From Propioniciclava flava (lineage in GTDB: Bacteria; Actinomycetota; Actinomycetes; Propionibacteriales; Propionibacteriaceae): a stretch of DNA of 64,000 nucleotides. Below, piece by piece: positions 46,264-57,168 of the stretch (the stretch's first letter is position 1; the number at the start of each line of letters is the position of its first letter). A program made the position numbers and the translations under genes. The stretch lies in assembly GCF_004126535.1 (NCBI RefSeq), contig NZ_PPCV01000001.1, positions 434,001-498,000 of the forward strand, written 5' to 3'. Below the pieces are notes generated by a model. The model did not search any database and was not told the DNA's origin. It worked only from the letters and a program-made list of their open reading frames with translations.

Positions 46264-46896
46264 ATGGGATTCGCAAAGCTGGAACGGGCGGCCCTGTGCG
46301 CCGCGTTGGATGCCGTCGATCCGGGAGCACCAACGCTGTGCGAGGGATGGAACGCCCATGACCTCGCCGCGCATCTGTGGCTGCGGGAAAATGACCCCCT
46401 GTCGATGCCCGGCATGTTCCTACCAGCCCTCAGCGGCGTCACCCGTTCGCGCACCGAGCGGCTGTTGCGCCGCTGGGACTACCGCGAACTCGTGGACCGG
46501 ATCCGTCGTGGTCCGCTCCCGCCCTCCCTGTTTGCCCTGCCGGGTGTCGACGAACTCGCCAACACGGCGGAGTTCTTCATCCATGGCGAGGACGTACGCC
46601 GCGCCAACGGCGACGGCCCCCGGGTGACCACCCCGGCGTTCGAGAACCAGGTGGCGCGCAGCCTGGCCTCGATGGCGAAGCTGTTTCTGCGCGATGCCCC
46701 CAGTGGGATCGTGTTGGAGCGCAGCGACACCCACGAACGCCTGCGCGTCCTGCCCGGCGCCACGACCATCACGCTCGTCGGGGTCCCCTCGGAACTGTTG
46801 CTGTTCGCCTCGGGCCGCATGTCCGTGGCCGAGGTGCGGGCCATCGGCGACGAGGCCGATGTGGCCGAGTTGTACGCCCACCACCAAGGGATGTAG
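46264..46896 (+). CDS. TIGR03085 family metal-binding protein (DinB-like/maleylpyruvate isomerase fold)
   Basis: A 210-residue protein. The N-terminal four-helix DinB-like domain includes LCEGWNAHDLAAHLWLRE (about 24-41), with the first metal-binding His, and the second His in ANTAEFFIHGEDVRRANG (about 99-116). The C-terminal domain (about 125-205) resembles the SCP2/MDMPI-C type. Members are thought to be mycothiol-dependent isomerases or transferases, but this subfamily is uncharacterised. The ATG at 46264 is divergent from hisI across 118 bases, which must hold both promoters. A strong terminator follows. Confidence 0.88.
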   Translation: MGFAKLERAALCAALDAVDPGAPTLCEGWNAHDLAAHLWLRENDPLSMPGMFLPALSGVTRSRTERLLRRWDYRELVDRIRRGPLPPSLFALPGVDELANTAEFFIHGEDVRRANGDGPRVTTPAFENQVARSLASMAKLFLRDAPSGIVLERSDTHERLRVLPGATTITLVGVPSELLLFASGRMSVAEVRAIGDEADVAELYAHHQGM

Positions 46897-46941
46897 CGAA
46901 CCGCGGCCGTCCCCCGGTTCACCTGCCAGATAGGGACACCA

Positions 46942-46988
46942 ACAAACCAGCGACGCCGCCCCCGGCGGGAGCGGCGTCGCTGGTTTGT
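46942..46988. terminator. Strong bidirectional hairpin terminator
   Basis: Bases 46942-46959 and 46971-46988 form an 18-pair perfect stem (it begins ACAAACCAGCGACG on the left arm) around an 11-base CCCGGCGGG-type loop. The A-rich left base and T-rich right base (GGTTTGT) give U-runs on both strands. It sits between the converging TIGR03085 gene and the sugar kinase gene, and so can end both transcripts. Confidence 0.88.
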
Positions 46989-46997
46989 GTCCGTGCT

Positions 46998-48071
46998 TCA
47001 GCGCTGGACGCGGGCGTTGCCCTTCCACATGTCCCAGACCTGCTTCTCGTCCGCGGGCATGCCGTAGTCGTAGAGGGAGGTCGCGGCCAAGGCGCCGGTG
47101 GCCCAGCCGAACTGGGCGCACTTCTCGACGTTCCAACCCTGCAGGATGCCGTACAAGACGCCGCCCACCGACCCGTCGCCGCCACCGATGCGGTCCATGA
47201 CGTCGATGCCGCGCAGCGGGGCCAGGTAGAACTCGCCGTCGTTCCACAGCAGGATGCCCCACTGGTGTCGGTTGGCGCTTTCGACTTCGCGCAGCGACGT
47301 GCCGATCCAGTGCGCGTTCGGGTAGGCGTCCTTGATACGCCCGATCATGGCCTTGAAGTCTTCGATCTTGGCCTCGATGGAGTCGCCGCCCGCCTCCGGG
47401 CCCTCAATGCCGAGGCACAGCTGGAAGTCCTCTTCGTTGCCGTAGAGGATGTCGCAGTTCTCGGCGATCTCGTGGAAGGCTGCCGACAGTTCCTCTTCGC
47501 GGCCCTTCCAGAAGGTGGCGCGGTAGTTCAGATCCATCGCGACGGCAGTGCCGTGCGCCTTGGCGGCCTTGGCCAGCGCCACGCAGAACGCGGACGTGGA
47601 CGGGCTCAGCGCGGCAATCAAACCGGACAGGTGAAGGATCTTGACGCCCTCGTCGCCGAACAGGCGATCAAGATCGAACTGGTCCAACGCAAGATCCCGG
47701 CCGACCTCGCCAGCGCGGTCGTTCCACACACGCGGGGCCCGGCCACCAAACCCGGAGTCGGCGATGTTGAACTGGTGGCGGTACCCCCACGCGTCGCCCT
47801 GGGGGAAGTCCTTGCCCTCATAGGCCAGGTTCCGCTTGCGGAGGTCGGCTTTGATGAGCGTGGAGATCGGAGAGCCCTCAACGAACGCGGTAAGGACCTT
47901 GGCGGGCTCACCCAGGTAGGACACGACGGTCGCGACGTTCGTCTCGGCGCTGGTGGCCTGCAGGAAGAACCGGTCGCTGGTGTGGACGGGTGCCCGGTTC
48001 TCGGGGGTGATCCGCACCCCCATGGAGGTGGGAACGACCAGGGACCACTGAGCATCTTCGCGGAGTTCCAT
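46998..48071 (-). CDS. PfkB family sugar kinase, 2-keto-3-deoxygluconate kinase-like
   Basis: A 357-residue ribokinase-fold kinase. The N terminus (WSLVVPTSMGVRITPENR, about 9-26) is characteristic of a KDG kinase-like subgroup. The anion hole and catalytic Asp lie in DRIGGGDGSVGG (about 293-304), where most PfkB enzymes have GAGDAF; the catalytic Asp299 is kept. A lid strand with NVATVVSYLGEPAKV is normal. It should phosphorylate a keto-deoxy-sugar acid or similar hexose at the expense of ATP. The ATG at 48071 was chosen from the homology start. No uronate or aldolase gene is nearby, so the substrate is uncertain. Confidence 0.86.
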   Translation of the reverse strand: MELREDAQWSLVVPTSMGVRITPENRAPVHTSDRFFLQATSAETNVATVVSYLGEPAKVLTAFVEGSPISTLIKADLRKRNLAYEGKDFPQGDAWGYRHQFNIADSGFGGRAPRVWNDRAGEVGRDLALDQFDLDRLFGDEGVKILHLSGLIAALSPSTSAFCVALAKAAKAHGTAVAMDLNYRATFWKGREEELSAAFHEIAENCDILYGNEEDFQLCLGIEGPEAGGDSIEAKIEDFKAMIGRIKDAYPNAHWIGTSLREVESANRHQWGILLWNDGEFYLAPLRGIDVMDRIGGGDGSVGGVLYGILQGWNVEKCAQFGWATGALAATSLYDYGMPADEKQVWDMWKGNARVQR

Positions 48072-48093
48072 CAACGACCTTTCGACGGTTGCA

Positions 48094-48108
48094 GGCAACG
48101 GTGTTGCC
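48094..48108 (-). repeat. Short perfect hairpin between the VanZ-like and kinase genes
   Basis: GGCAAC (48094-48099) pairs with GTTGCC (48103-48108) around a three-base loop, four bases after the VanZ-like stop and 23 bases before the kinase ATG on the minus strand. It may weakly terminate the gat transcript or regulate the kinase; there is no T-run. Confidence 0.35.
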
Positions 48109-48111
48109 AGC

Positions 48112-48501
48112 TTAGGCCTCGGGCCCGGATCCCGTCTGCGTGTTGCCGTCGCCGTCCTGCAGGGTTGCCGTGCGCCACGTCCACCAGCCGACCGCGATCC
48201 CGACGGCGTCCGCGATCGCGTCGCCGATATCCCCGCTCCGGCCAGGGAGGAACAGCCCCTGGACGACCTCACTGACGACGAGTTGAACCACCATCAGCGC
48301 CATCACCAGCCGCAGATCGAACACCCGCAGCAGCGCCCACGTCGCCAGGGCGAAGATGATGATGTGGCCGATCTTGTCGACGAACGGGATCCCGTCCACA
48401 CCGACATCGGGCAGGCTGGGGGCATACAGCGCCCAGAACTGCACCCCGACGGTGATGACGACCAGCACCCAGTCGGCCAGCTTCCGCTGCTGCTCCCCCA
48501 T
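48112..48501 (-). CDS. VanZ-like family membrane protein
   Basis: A 129-residue protein with four predicted TM helices (about 9-25, 45-62, 67-84 and 90-108). VanZ-type signature residues are in PFVDKIGHIIIFALATWALL (VDK-x-x-H) and VVSEVVQGLFLPGRSGDIGD (E-x-x-Q, R-x-x-D). VanZ in enterococci gives low-level teicoplanin resistance, but most chromosomal relatives have no proven role. The start is two bases after the gatB stop, so it belongs to the gatCAB transcript. Confidence 0.85.
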   Translation of the reverse strand: MGEQQRKLADWVLVVITVGVQFWALYAPSLPDVGVDGIPFVDKIGHIIIFALATWALLRVFDLRLVMALMVVQLVVSEVVQGLFLPGRSGDIGDAIADAVGIAVGWWTWRTATLQDGDGNTQTGSGPEA

Positions 48502-48503
48502 CC

Positions 48504-49991
48504 TTAGGCCAACCGCTCCAAGATCAGCTCACGCACGCGGGCCGCGTCCGCCTGACCGCGCATCGCCTTCATGACGGCACCGATCAACGCTCCGGCAGCC
48601 TGAACCTTTCCGGCCCGGATCTTGTCGGCGACATCCGGCTGTGCGGCGATGACGGCATCGACGGCCTCCCCCAGCGCCCCGTCATCGGAGACCACAGCTA
48701 GCCCCCGAGAGGCGACGACCGCGTCCGGGTCGCCCTCTCCGGCGAGGACGCCCTCGAACACCGAACGAGCGAGCTTGTCAGTTAACGTCCCGGCATCCAC
48801 CAAAGCCTGGACGCGCGCCACCTGCGCCGGGGTGATGGGGAGGTCTGCCAGTTCAGCGTCTGTTTCGTTGGCACGGCGCGCCAATTCGCCCAGCCACCAC
48901 TTGCGCGCCGAGGACGCCGACGCTCCCGCGCCCACGGTGGCATCGATGAGATCCAGCGACCCAGACGTACCGACCACGTCGCGCATTTCCAGATCGGTGA
49001 AACCCCATTGCGTTTGCAGCCGGGCTCGGCGCTGGGCGGGCGGTTCGGGAAGGGTCGCCCGCAGTTCCTCGATCCAGGCGGCGCTGGGCGCAACCGGCAC
49101 CAGATCCGGCTCAGGGAAGTAGCGGTAGTCCTCGGCCTGTTCCTTCGAGCGGCCCGGGCTGGTCCAGCCCTGCTCGTTCCAGTGCCGGGTCTCCTGCGTC
49201 ACCGAGCCGCCCGCGCTCAGCAGGGCGCCCTGGCGACGGATCTCGTAACGCAGCGCATCCTCGACCGCACGCAGCGAGTTCACGTTCTTGGTCTCGGTGC
49301 GCTTGCCCAGTTCGGTCGCCCCCTTCGGAGCCAGCGAAATGTTGACGTCGCAGCGCAGGTTTCCGGCCTCCATCCGCGCATCGGAAACCCCCAGCGCCAC
49401 CATGAGGTCACGCAGGTGAGCCAGGTAAGCCCGGCCCACGTCAGGAGTGTGAGCGCCCAGGCCACCGATCGGCTTGGTCACGATCTCCATCAGCGGGGTC
49501 CCGGCCCGGTTGTAGTCCACCAGGCTGTAGTCGGCATCCTGGATGCGTCCGCTGGCCCCGGCGTGGGTGAGCTTGCCCGCATCCTCCTCCATGTGGACGC
49601 GTTCGATCTCAATGCCATAGGTCTGCCCGTCCACCAGCAGATCGACGTGCCCGTCAAAGCAGATGGGTTCGTCGTACTGCGAGGTCTGGAAGTCCTTGGT
49701 CATGTCGGGGTAGAAGTAGTTCTTGCGCGCGAACCGGCTCCACGGGGCGATGGAGCAGCCCAGCGCCAAACCGATCCGGATCGCCGACTCCACCGCGCGG
49801 CCATTAACGACCGGCAACGATCCCGGCAGCCCCAGGCAGACCGGGCACACCTTCGTGTTGGGCTCGCCCCCCGGAGAGTTGTCGCAGGCGCAAAACATCT
49901 TGGTGGCGGTGTTCAGTTCGACGTGCACCTCCAGCCCCAGCGTCGGATCGAAGCGGGCCAGCACCTCGTCGTAATCCATCAGCTCTGCCAT
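48504..49991 (-). CDS. gatB: Asp-tRNA(Asn)/Glu-tRNA(Gln) amidotransferase subunit B
   Basis: A 495-residue kinase-like subunit that activates the misacylated tRNA. The opening [17 protein letters not shown], the zinc-type cysteines in [11 protein letters not shown] and CACDN, the [18 protein letters not shown] motif and the basic YatY tail (about 350-495, helical, tRNA-binding) are present. The ATG at 49991 follows a strong AGGAGG eight bases upstream; a GTG three bases earlier is equally placed. It starts next to the gatA stop. With no glnS or asnS in the window, the role is as expected in actinobacteria. Confidence 0.97.
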   Translation of the reverse strand: MAELMDYDEVLARFDPTLGLEVHVELNTATKMFCACDNSPGGEPNTKVCPVCLGLPGSLPVVNGRAVESAIRIGLALGCSIAPWSRFARKNYFYPDMTKDFQTSQYDEPICFDGHVDLLVDGQTYGIEIERVHMEEDAGKLTHAGASGRIQDADYSLVDYNRAGTPLMEIVTKPIGGLGAHTPDVGRAYLAHLRDLMVALGVSDARMEAGNLRCDVNISLAPKGATELGKRTETKNVNSLRAVEDALRYEIRRQGALLSAGGSVTQETRHWNEQGWTSPGRSKEQAEDYRYFPEPDLVPVAPSAAWIEELRATLPEPPAQRRARLQTQWGFTDLEMRDVVGTSGSLDLIDATVGAGASASSARKWWLGELARRANETDAELADLPITPAQVARVQALVDAGTLTDKLARSVFEGVLAGEGDPDAVVASRGLAVVSDDGALGEAVDAVIAAQPDVADKIRAGKVQAAGALIGAVMKAMRGQADAARVRELILERLA

Positions 49992-49994
49992 CAC

Positions 49995-51512
49995 TCAGGC
50001 CTCCTGCGCCTGCGGCACCCAGCGTGCCGCGATCTGATCGGTGAGGACGCCGCCGTCACGCTCGGCCACGGCACGTTCCAGCGCTGCGCCCACGCGGTAG
50101 ACGCGGTCGTCGGCCAACGGCGGAGCCATGACCTGGAAGCCGACCGGCAGCCCATCTTCGGGGGCAAGACCCGCCGGGAAAGAACCGGACGCGTTGCCTG
50201 CCATGTTGGACGGGATCGTGCACAGATCCGACTTGTACATCGCCAGGGGATCATCGATGCGCTCCCCGATCCGGAACGCGGTCGTCGGCGTGGAGGGCGA
50301 GACGAGCACGTCCACCTGCGCGAACGCGGCGTCGAAGTCGTCGGCGATCAGCCGCCGGACCTTTTGAGCCGAGCCGTAGTAGGCGTCGTAGTAGCCCGAG
50401 CTCAGGGCATAGGTGCCCAAGATGATGCGGCGCTTCACTTCGGCGCCGAACCCCTCCTCACGGGTGAGCGCCATCACCTCTTCGGTGCCTCGCGAACCGT
50501 CGTCGCCCGCGCGCAGGCCATACCTCATGCCGTCGTAGCGGGCCAGGTTGGAGCTGACCTCACTGGGCATGATCAGGTAGTAGGCGCCCAGGGCATAGCT
50601 GAAGTGGGGGCAGGACACCTCGACGATCTCGGCGCCCGCCGCCCGCAGCAGGTCGAGTGCCTCGCCGAAGCGCTGCTCCACGCCGGGGGCGTAGCCTTCT
50701 CCGCCCAGTTCCGTGACCACCCCGATCTTCATGCCGGAGACGTCGCCGGAGCGGGCCGCCTCCACCACGGGCGGGACGGGGGCGTCGATGGAGGTCGAGT
50801 CGAGCGGGTCGTGTCCGGCAATCACCTCATGCAGCAAGGCGGCATCGAGCACGGTGCGGGCGCAGGGCCCGGGTTGATCCAGGCTGGAGGCCATGGCGAT
50901 GACGCCGAAGCGGGAGGTCCCGCCGTAGGTCGGCTTCACCCCGACCGTTCCCGTCACCGAGGCGGGCTGGCGAATGGAGCCGCCGGTGTCGGTGCCCATT
51001 GCCAGGGGTGCCTCGAACGCCGCCAGAGACGCCGAGGAGCCACCGCCGGACCCGCCGGGGATGCGCGCCAGATCCCACGGGTTGTGCGTGGGACCGAACG
51101 CGGAGTTCTCGGTGGAGGAACCCATCGCGAACTCGTCCAGGTTGGTCTTGCCGAGGATGACGATGCCCGCATCGATCAGGCGCTGCGTCACGGTGGCGCT
51201 ATAAGGCGGACGCCAGCCCTGCAGCATCCGCGACCCTGCCGTGGTGGGAAGGCCGGCCTGGGTGAACAGATCCTTCAGCGCAAGCGGGACGCCGGCGAGC
51301 GGGCCCATCGTCTCCCCTGCGTCCAGGCGGGCGTCGACCGCAGCCGCTTGAGCGAGAGCGCCCTCGGCGTCCACGTACAAGAACGCATGGACGGCGTCGT
51401 CGTTGCGGGCGATCTGATCCAAGAACGCTTGGGTCACCGCAACGGCGGTGAGTTCCCGGGCCGCAATCTTTCGCCCCAACTCGGCGGCGGTCAGGCGGAT
51501 CACGTCGGTCAT
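49995..51512 (-). CDS. gatA: Asp-tRNA(Asn)/Glu-tRNA(Gln) amidotransferase subunit A
   Basis: A 505-residue amidase-signature enzyme that releases ammonia from glutamine. The catalytic triad lies in [12 protein letters not shown] (Lys near 80), [12 protein letters not shown] (cis-Ser and Ser nucleophile, near 171-182), and [14 protein letters not shown] (about 146-160, Gly/Ser-rich motif). Length is normal. The ATG overlaps the gatC stop by four bases (ATGA). The order gatC-gatA-gatB is the usual operon. Confidence 0.98.
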   Translation of the reverse strand: MTDVIRLTAAELGRKIAARELTAVAVTQAFLDQIARNDDAVHAFLYVDAEGALAQAAAVDARLDAGETMGPLAGVPLALKDLFTQAGLPTTAGSRMLQGWRPPYSATVTQRLIDAGIVILGKTNLDEFAMGSSTENSAFGPTHNPWDLARIPGGSGGGSSASLAAFEAPLAMGTDTGGSIRQPASVTGTVGVKPTYGGTSRFGVIAMASSLDQPGPCARTVLDAALLHEVIAGHDPLDSTSIDAPVPPVVEAARSGDVSGMKIGVVTELGGEGYAPGVEQRFGEALDLLRAAGAEIVEVSCPHFSYALGAYYLIMPSEVSSNLARYDGMRYGLRAGDDGSRGTEEVMALTREEGFGAEVKRRIILGTYALSSGYYDAYYGSAQKVRRLIADDFDAAFAQVDVLVSPSTPTTAFRIGERIDDPLAMYKSDLCTIPSNMAGNASGSFPAGLAPEDGLPVGFQVMAPPLADDRVYRVGAALERAVAERDGGVLTDQIAARWVPQAQEA

Positions 51513-51805
51513 GCTTCCTCCCCCAGGATGCGCGGCACACGGAAGCGGTCCTCTTCCACCGCGGGTGCCATCGCGAGCGCCTGCTCACGGGTAAGCCCAG
51601 GCCGCACCACATCGTCGCGGAACACGTTGGTCAGCGGCAGCGCATGCGTCATCGGGGTAACGTCCGCGTTCGCCACCTCCGAGACCGACGCGACGGCATC
51701 GAGGACGATGTCGAGTTGTGGCGCGATCGTGGCCAACTCCTCGGCGGATACGGTGATGCGGGCCAGCCCGGCGAGACGGGCGACCTCCTCAGTGGACAGA
51801 GCCAC
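51509..51805 (-). CDS. gatC: Asp-tRNA(Asn)/Glu-tRNA(Gln) amidotransferase subunit C
   Basis: A 98-residue belt subunit stabilising GatAB. The N-terminal [20 protein letters not shown] and the C-terminal FRVPRILG are typical of GatC. Two GTG codons compete: one at 51811 abuts a CAGGAG that would be its ribosome site with no spacing, while the GTG at 51805 lies five bases from it. The second is therefore preferred. It is the first gene of the operon and is divergent from the ACT-domain gene across about 177 bases. Confidence 0.93.
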   Translation of the reverse strand: MALSTEEVARLAGLARITVSAEELATIAPQLDIVLDAVASVSEVANADVTPMTHALPLTNVFRDDVVRPGLTREQALAMAPAVEEDRFRVPRILGEEA

Positions 51806-51982
51806 GGACACTCCTGACGTGTGGATCGGTGACCCCGCCATCCTAGATGGCGTTCCGGCCTCCGCACCGTCGCGCCCGCCGACGCGCAGAACGCCCCTCG
51901 ACGCACCCTGCAGCGTTACGGGTCCGTGACGCGACCGCCGCGTCCCCTTGGAGGATGGGAGCGGGTCGGGTATCAAGGGACC

Positions 51983-52630
51983 ATGTACCTGTTGCGCGTC
52001 ATCCTGCCTGACCGCCCCGGCTCCCTGGGGACTGTCGCCTCGGCGCTCGGTGACGCCCAGGCCGACATCTCTTCGGTGGAGATCATCGAGAAGGGCGGCG
52101 GCCTGGTCATCGACGATTTCATGGTGGACCTCCCCGAAGGCGTCCGTCCCGACACCCTGGTGAGCGCGTGTGCCTCGCTCAGCGACGTCGAGGTGATGTG
52201 GGTCTCCTTCTATCCCGAGAACCGCAGCGTGACCGCCGATGTCGACGTCCTGGATGCGATGCTGGCCAGCCCGGACACCGCCGGTGAGGTACTGGCCGAC
52301 CTCTCGCCTGCCGCGTTCCATTCCTCGTGGGCGATGATCGTGGACACCTCCAGTGGCGGCGTCCATCACCGCACCCCGCTGGCACCCGGAGAAGGTCTCG
52401 CACGGGAACTGCTCGGGGATGTCGACACGGCTCACACCAGCGAGTTCCCCGCTGGGTTCTGCGATGGCTGGGGGGAACAGGTCACCGTGACGGCACCGCT
52501 GCGCGATGGTTGCGTCCTGGTGGTGGGGCGTTCCGGGCCGGAGTTCCGCGCGTCTGAGGTCGCCCGCCTGCGCCACTTGGCGATGCTGGCCAGTGACCGC
52601 GTCGCGTTGGCGCCCACCCCGCACGCCTGA
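51983..52630 (+). CDS. ACT domain-containing protein (predicted amino acid-binding regulator)
   Basis: A 215-residue protein. An N-terminal ACT domain (about 1-75) has LLRVILPDRPGSLGTVASAL and ISSVEIIEKGGGLVIDDFMVD, the usual ligand-binding loop and strand pattern. The rest (about 80-215) looks GAF-like, ending RLRHLAMLASDRVAL. It has no enzyme domain, so it may sense an amino acid. The ATG at 51983 starts exactly where the domain begins. It is alone on the plus strand between gatC and the small membrane/ligA genes. Confidence 0.85.
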   Translation: MYLLRVILPDRPGSLGTVASALGDAQADISSVEIIEKGGGLVIDDFMVDLPEGVRPDTLVSACASLSDVEVMWVSFYPENRSVTADVDVLDAMLASPDTAGEVLADLSPAAFHSSWAMIVDTSSGGVHHRTPLAPGEGLARELLGDVDTAHTSEFPAGFCDGWGEQVTVTAPLRDGCVLVVGRSGPEFRASEVARLRHLAMLASDRVALAPTPHA

Positions 52631-52739
52631 CCTGGCCGGTCGAGCACCCGATCCGAGGGTGCCTCCGGATCGCTCTGGTCTCTGGCCGCCGGCCTCACCG
52701 AGATGTCCGGACGCCGACGTGTGCCCGCCTCAGGCGAGG

Positions 52740-52946
52740 TCAGAAGCCGCGCAGTTGGAGGTAGGCGAAGTAGCCGAACAGCGTGACGACGATGAGAGCC
52801 ACCACGGCGGCGACGATCACCAGCTTCCACTGGCGTTGCTTGCTGCGCGTCGATGGGACGTCGGCTGGACCCCATTCGCCCACGACGGGCATGACGCGGG
52901 GCGACACGTCACCGTTCAAGTCCAGGTCGCTGTTGAGTCCCTCCAC
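52740..52946 (-). CDS. Small single-pass membrane protein
   Basis: A 68-residue protein with an acidic, hydrophilic N-terminal part, a basic SKQRQWK patch and one TM helix near the C terminus (about 43-63), ending LQLRGF. The GTG at 52946 was chosen because it follows GGTGGG and is ten bases past the ligA stop. It has the look of a tail-anchored protein. I do not recognise a family; similar small proteins follow ligA in some actinobacteria. Confidence 0.6.
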   Translation of the reverse strand: MEGLNSDLDLNGDVSPRVMPVVGEWGPADVPSTRSKQRQWKLVIVAAVVALIVVTLFGYFAYLQLRGF

Positions 52947-52956
52947 GCCCACCAGC

Positions 52957-55041
<2,085 letters not shown>

Positions 55042-55066
55042 CTACCGCGCGCCCCTGACGTTCCCG

Positions 55067-56035
55067 CTAGCGGGTGAGTTCCTCATCGAGACGGTCGGCG
55101 GTGGTGCGCAACGCGGTGAACAACGGGCCCACCTGATCGATCGGCCACGACTCCAGCCCGCACGACGGCGTGAGCACCACAGCGGCGGCGGTCACCTCAC
55201 TCAAGCCCAAGGGCCGTAGATCCCGCAGCACGCGCGCGGTGAGCGCGTCGGGATGCGGGGCCCGCGGCGTCCTCGCGTCGGCGCAGCCCAGCCATAGTTC
55301 CTTGCCCGCCTCCAGCAGCGGCCCCCAGCGGTCGAGGTCGGCGCGCGTCAGCAGTGCCGCATCAAGGGAAAGCGCGCGGAACCCGGCCCCGTGCTCCCCT
55401 ACCGCGACGCTGGGGTCGAGGCCGGGCGCACAGCAGTGCAGAACGTCGCCCTGAAGCCCGCTCAGCGCCCCCACGACCTCCTCTTTCTCGATGGCCGCGT
55501 AGCGGGCGTAGCCGCTCTCGGTGCGGATTCCGCCCTCCAACACGGCGGGCAGCGCCGGTTCGTCGACTTGGAGCGCGACCGTGACCGCGGGCAGGCGTCG
55601 CTCGATCTCCTCGCGTAGTTCGCCCACTCCGACCGCCAACGACTGGGCCAGGTCGCGGCGCGCCACGGCGTCCCCCACCACATGGCCACCGCGCGGAAGG
55701 AGGGTTGAGGCGGCCAGCGTCCAGGGCCCGGCCGCGGTGACCCGCAACGACCCGGTGAGACCTTGGGCGTTCTCCTCCAGCACATCGAGGTCATCGCGCA
55801 TGGTGGCGCGGGCCCGCCGCTGATCGACACCTGAGACGGCCGTGAACGACCACTCCCCGGCCAGCAGGGAGGCGCCGATGCCCTCCAGCATGCCCAGCGT
55901 GCGGCCGATCATGCCCGCCCACGGTCCCCGAGCGGGAAACTCGGGCAGCCACGGAAGGGAGGATGCCTCCAACGCGAATCGGACGCCCCCGGCGACGTCG
56001 GCTCCCGGCAAAGAACCCAGCCCGGAGGTGCGCAT
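55067..56035 (-). CDS. Cobalamin-independent methionine synthase-like protein (MetE C-terminal core)
   Basis: A 322-residue barrel related to the catalytic half of MetE. Zinc ligands are in VLHCCAPG (His and Cys, about 197-204) and TPSCGLESW (Cys, about 287-295), and VDEPALPAVLEGG holds a conserved acid. It lacks the N-terminal MetE half. Actinobacteria often carry such a short gene between mnmA and ligA; whether it uses methylcobalamin-type donors or another methyl donor is not known. The ATG at 56035 overlaps the mnmA stop by one base (TAATG). Confidence 0.87.
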   Translation of the reverse strand: MRTSGLGSLPGADVAGGVRFALEASSLPWLPEFPARGPWAGMIGRTLGMLEGIGASLLAGEWSFTAVSGVDQRRARATMRDDLDVLEENAQGLTGSLRVTAAGPWTLAASTLLPRGGHVVGDAVARRDLAQSLAVGVGELREEIERRLPAVTVALQVDEPALPAVLEGGIRTESGYARYAAIEKEEVVGALSGLQGDVLHCCAPGLDPSVAVGEHGAGFRALSLDAALLTRADLDRWGPLLEAGKELWLGCADARTPRAPHPDALTARVLRDLRPLGLSEVTAAAVVLTPSCGLESWPIDQVGPLFTALRTTADRLDEELTR

Positions 56036-57108
56036 TACCGGGCCGCCGCGATGGTGCTCGCACCGACGACGAGATCGCCGTCGTACGTCACCGCGGCCTG
56101 ACCGGGCGCAATCCCGTAGGCAGGCTCGTCGAGCGTCACGGTGATCGTGTCCGCGTCGGCGTCGATCGTGGCGGGCAGGGGCGCACCGTGAGCACGCACC
56201 TGGACCAGCCCGCGCCACTGGCCGAGGCGGGGCTTCGGCACGGCCCAGGTCGGGCGGATCCCGTCGATGCGCGTGATGGCCAACCCCTCCTGCGGGCCGA
56301 CGGTGACCGTGTTGGTGACCGGGGAGATCCCCAGCACATAGCGCGGCTGGCCGTCCTCGGCGGGCACCCCCAGGTGGAGGCCCCGGCGCTGCCCCACCGT
56401 GAACTGATGGTGCCCGCTGTGGAAGCCGACCACCCGCCCTGCGGTGTCCACGATGTCGCCTTCACGCTCCCCCAGCGCCCGGGACAAGAAGCCCGCCGTG
56501 TCCCCATCGGGGATGAAGCAGATGTCGTGGCTGTCCGGCTTGTGGGCCGTGCGTAGCCCCAACGCCTCAGCCTCGGCGCGCACGTCGGCTTTCACCGTCC
56601 CGTACAGCGGAAACAGGGAGCGTCGCAGTTGGGCGTGGGTGAGCACCCCCAGCACGTAGCTTTGATCCTTCGCGGCGTCGGCGGCGCGCCACAAACGCGC
56701 CTGCTCCCCTTCGCCGTCCAGCCGGGCGTAATGGCCTGTCGCGACCGCGTCGAAGCCGAGGGCCAGGCCGCGTTCCAGCACCGCAGAGAACTTGATCTTC
56801 TCGTTGCAACGCAGGCAAGGGTTCGGTGTCCGTCCGGCCGCATACTCGGCGACGAAGTCGTCCACGACGTCGGCGGCGAACCGTTCCGAAAGGTCCCACA
56901 CGTAGAAGGGGATGCCGAGGGTGTCGGCGACCCGGCGTGCGTCCAGGGAATCCTCCAGGGAGCAGCAACCGCGCGCCCCCGAGCGGTAGGCCTGCGGGTT
57001 GCGGTTGAGCGCCAGGTGAACGCCAACGACGTCGTGACCGTCGGCAACCATGCGCGCCGCCGCCACGGACGAGTCGACACCGCCCGACATCGCCACCAAG
57101 ACCCGCAT
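56035..57108 (-). CDS. mnmA: tRNA 2-thiouridylase MnmA
   Basis: A 357-residue enzyme thiolating U34 of Lys, Glu and Gln tRNAs. The PP-loop is [16 protein letters not shown] (about 5-20), the catalytic Cys is in [12 protein letters not shown] (about 100-111), and the partner Cys is in [10 protein letters not shown] (near 200). The C-terminal beta-barrel closes with [13 protein letters not shown]. The ATG at 57108 follows a strong GGAGGGG by three to five bases. It lies directly after the cysteine desulfurase gene, which can supply its sulphur. Confidence 0.97.
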   Translation of the reverse strand: MRVLVAMSGGVDSSVAAARMVADGHDVVGVHLALNRNPQAYRSGARGCCSLEDSLDARRVADTLGIPFYVWDLSERFAADVVDDFVAEYAAGRTPNPCLRCNEKIKFSAVLERGLALGFDAVATGHYARLDGEGEQARLWRAADAAKDQSYVLGVLTHAQLRRSLFPLYGTVKADVRAEAEALGLRTAHKPDSHDICFIPDGDTAGFLSRALGEREGDIVDTAGRVVGFHSGHHQFTVGQRRGLHLGVPAEDGQPRYVLGISPVTNTVTVGPQEGLAITRIDGIRPTWAVPKPRLGQWRGLVQVRAHGAPLPATIDADADTITVTLDEPAYGIAPGQAAVTYDGDLVVGASTIAAAR

Positions 57109-57168
57109 TGCCCCTCCTGCCTCCACGGTCGAGCCGCTCGACCGGTCACCGAGTCTAGGCGGTCTCCC

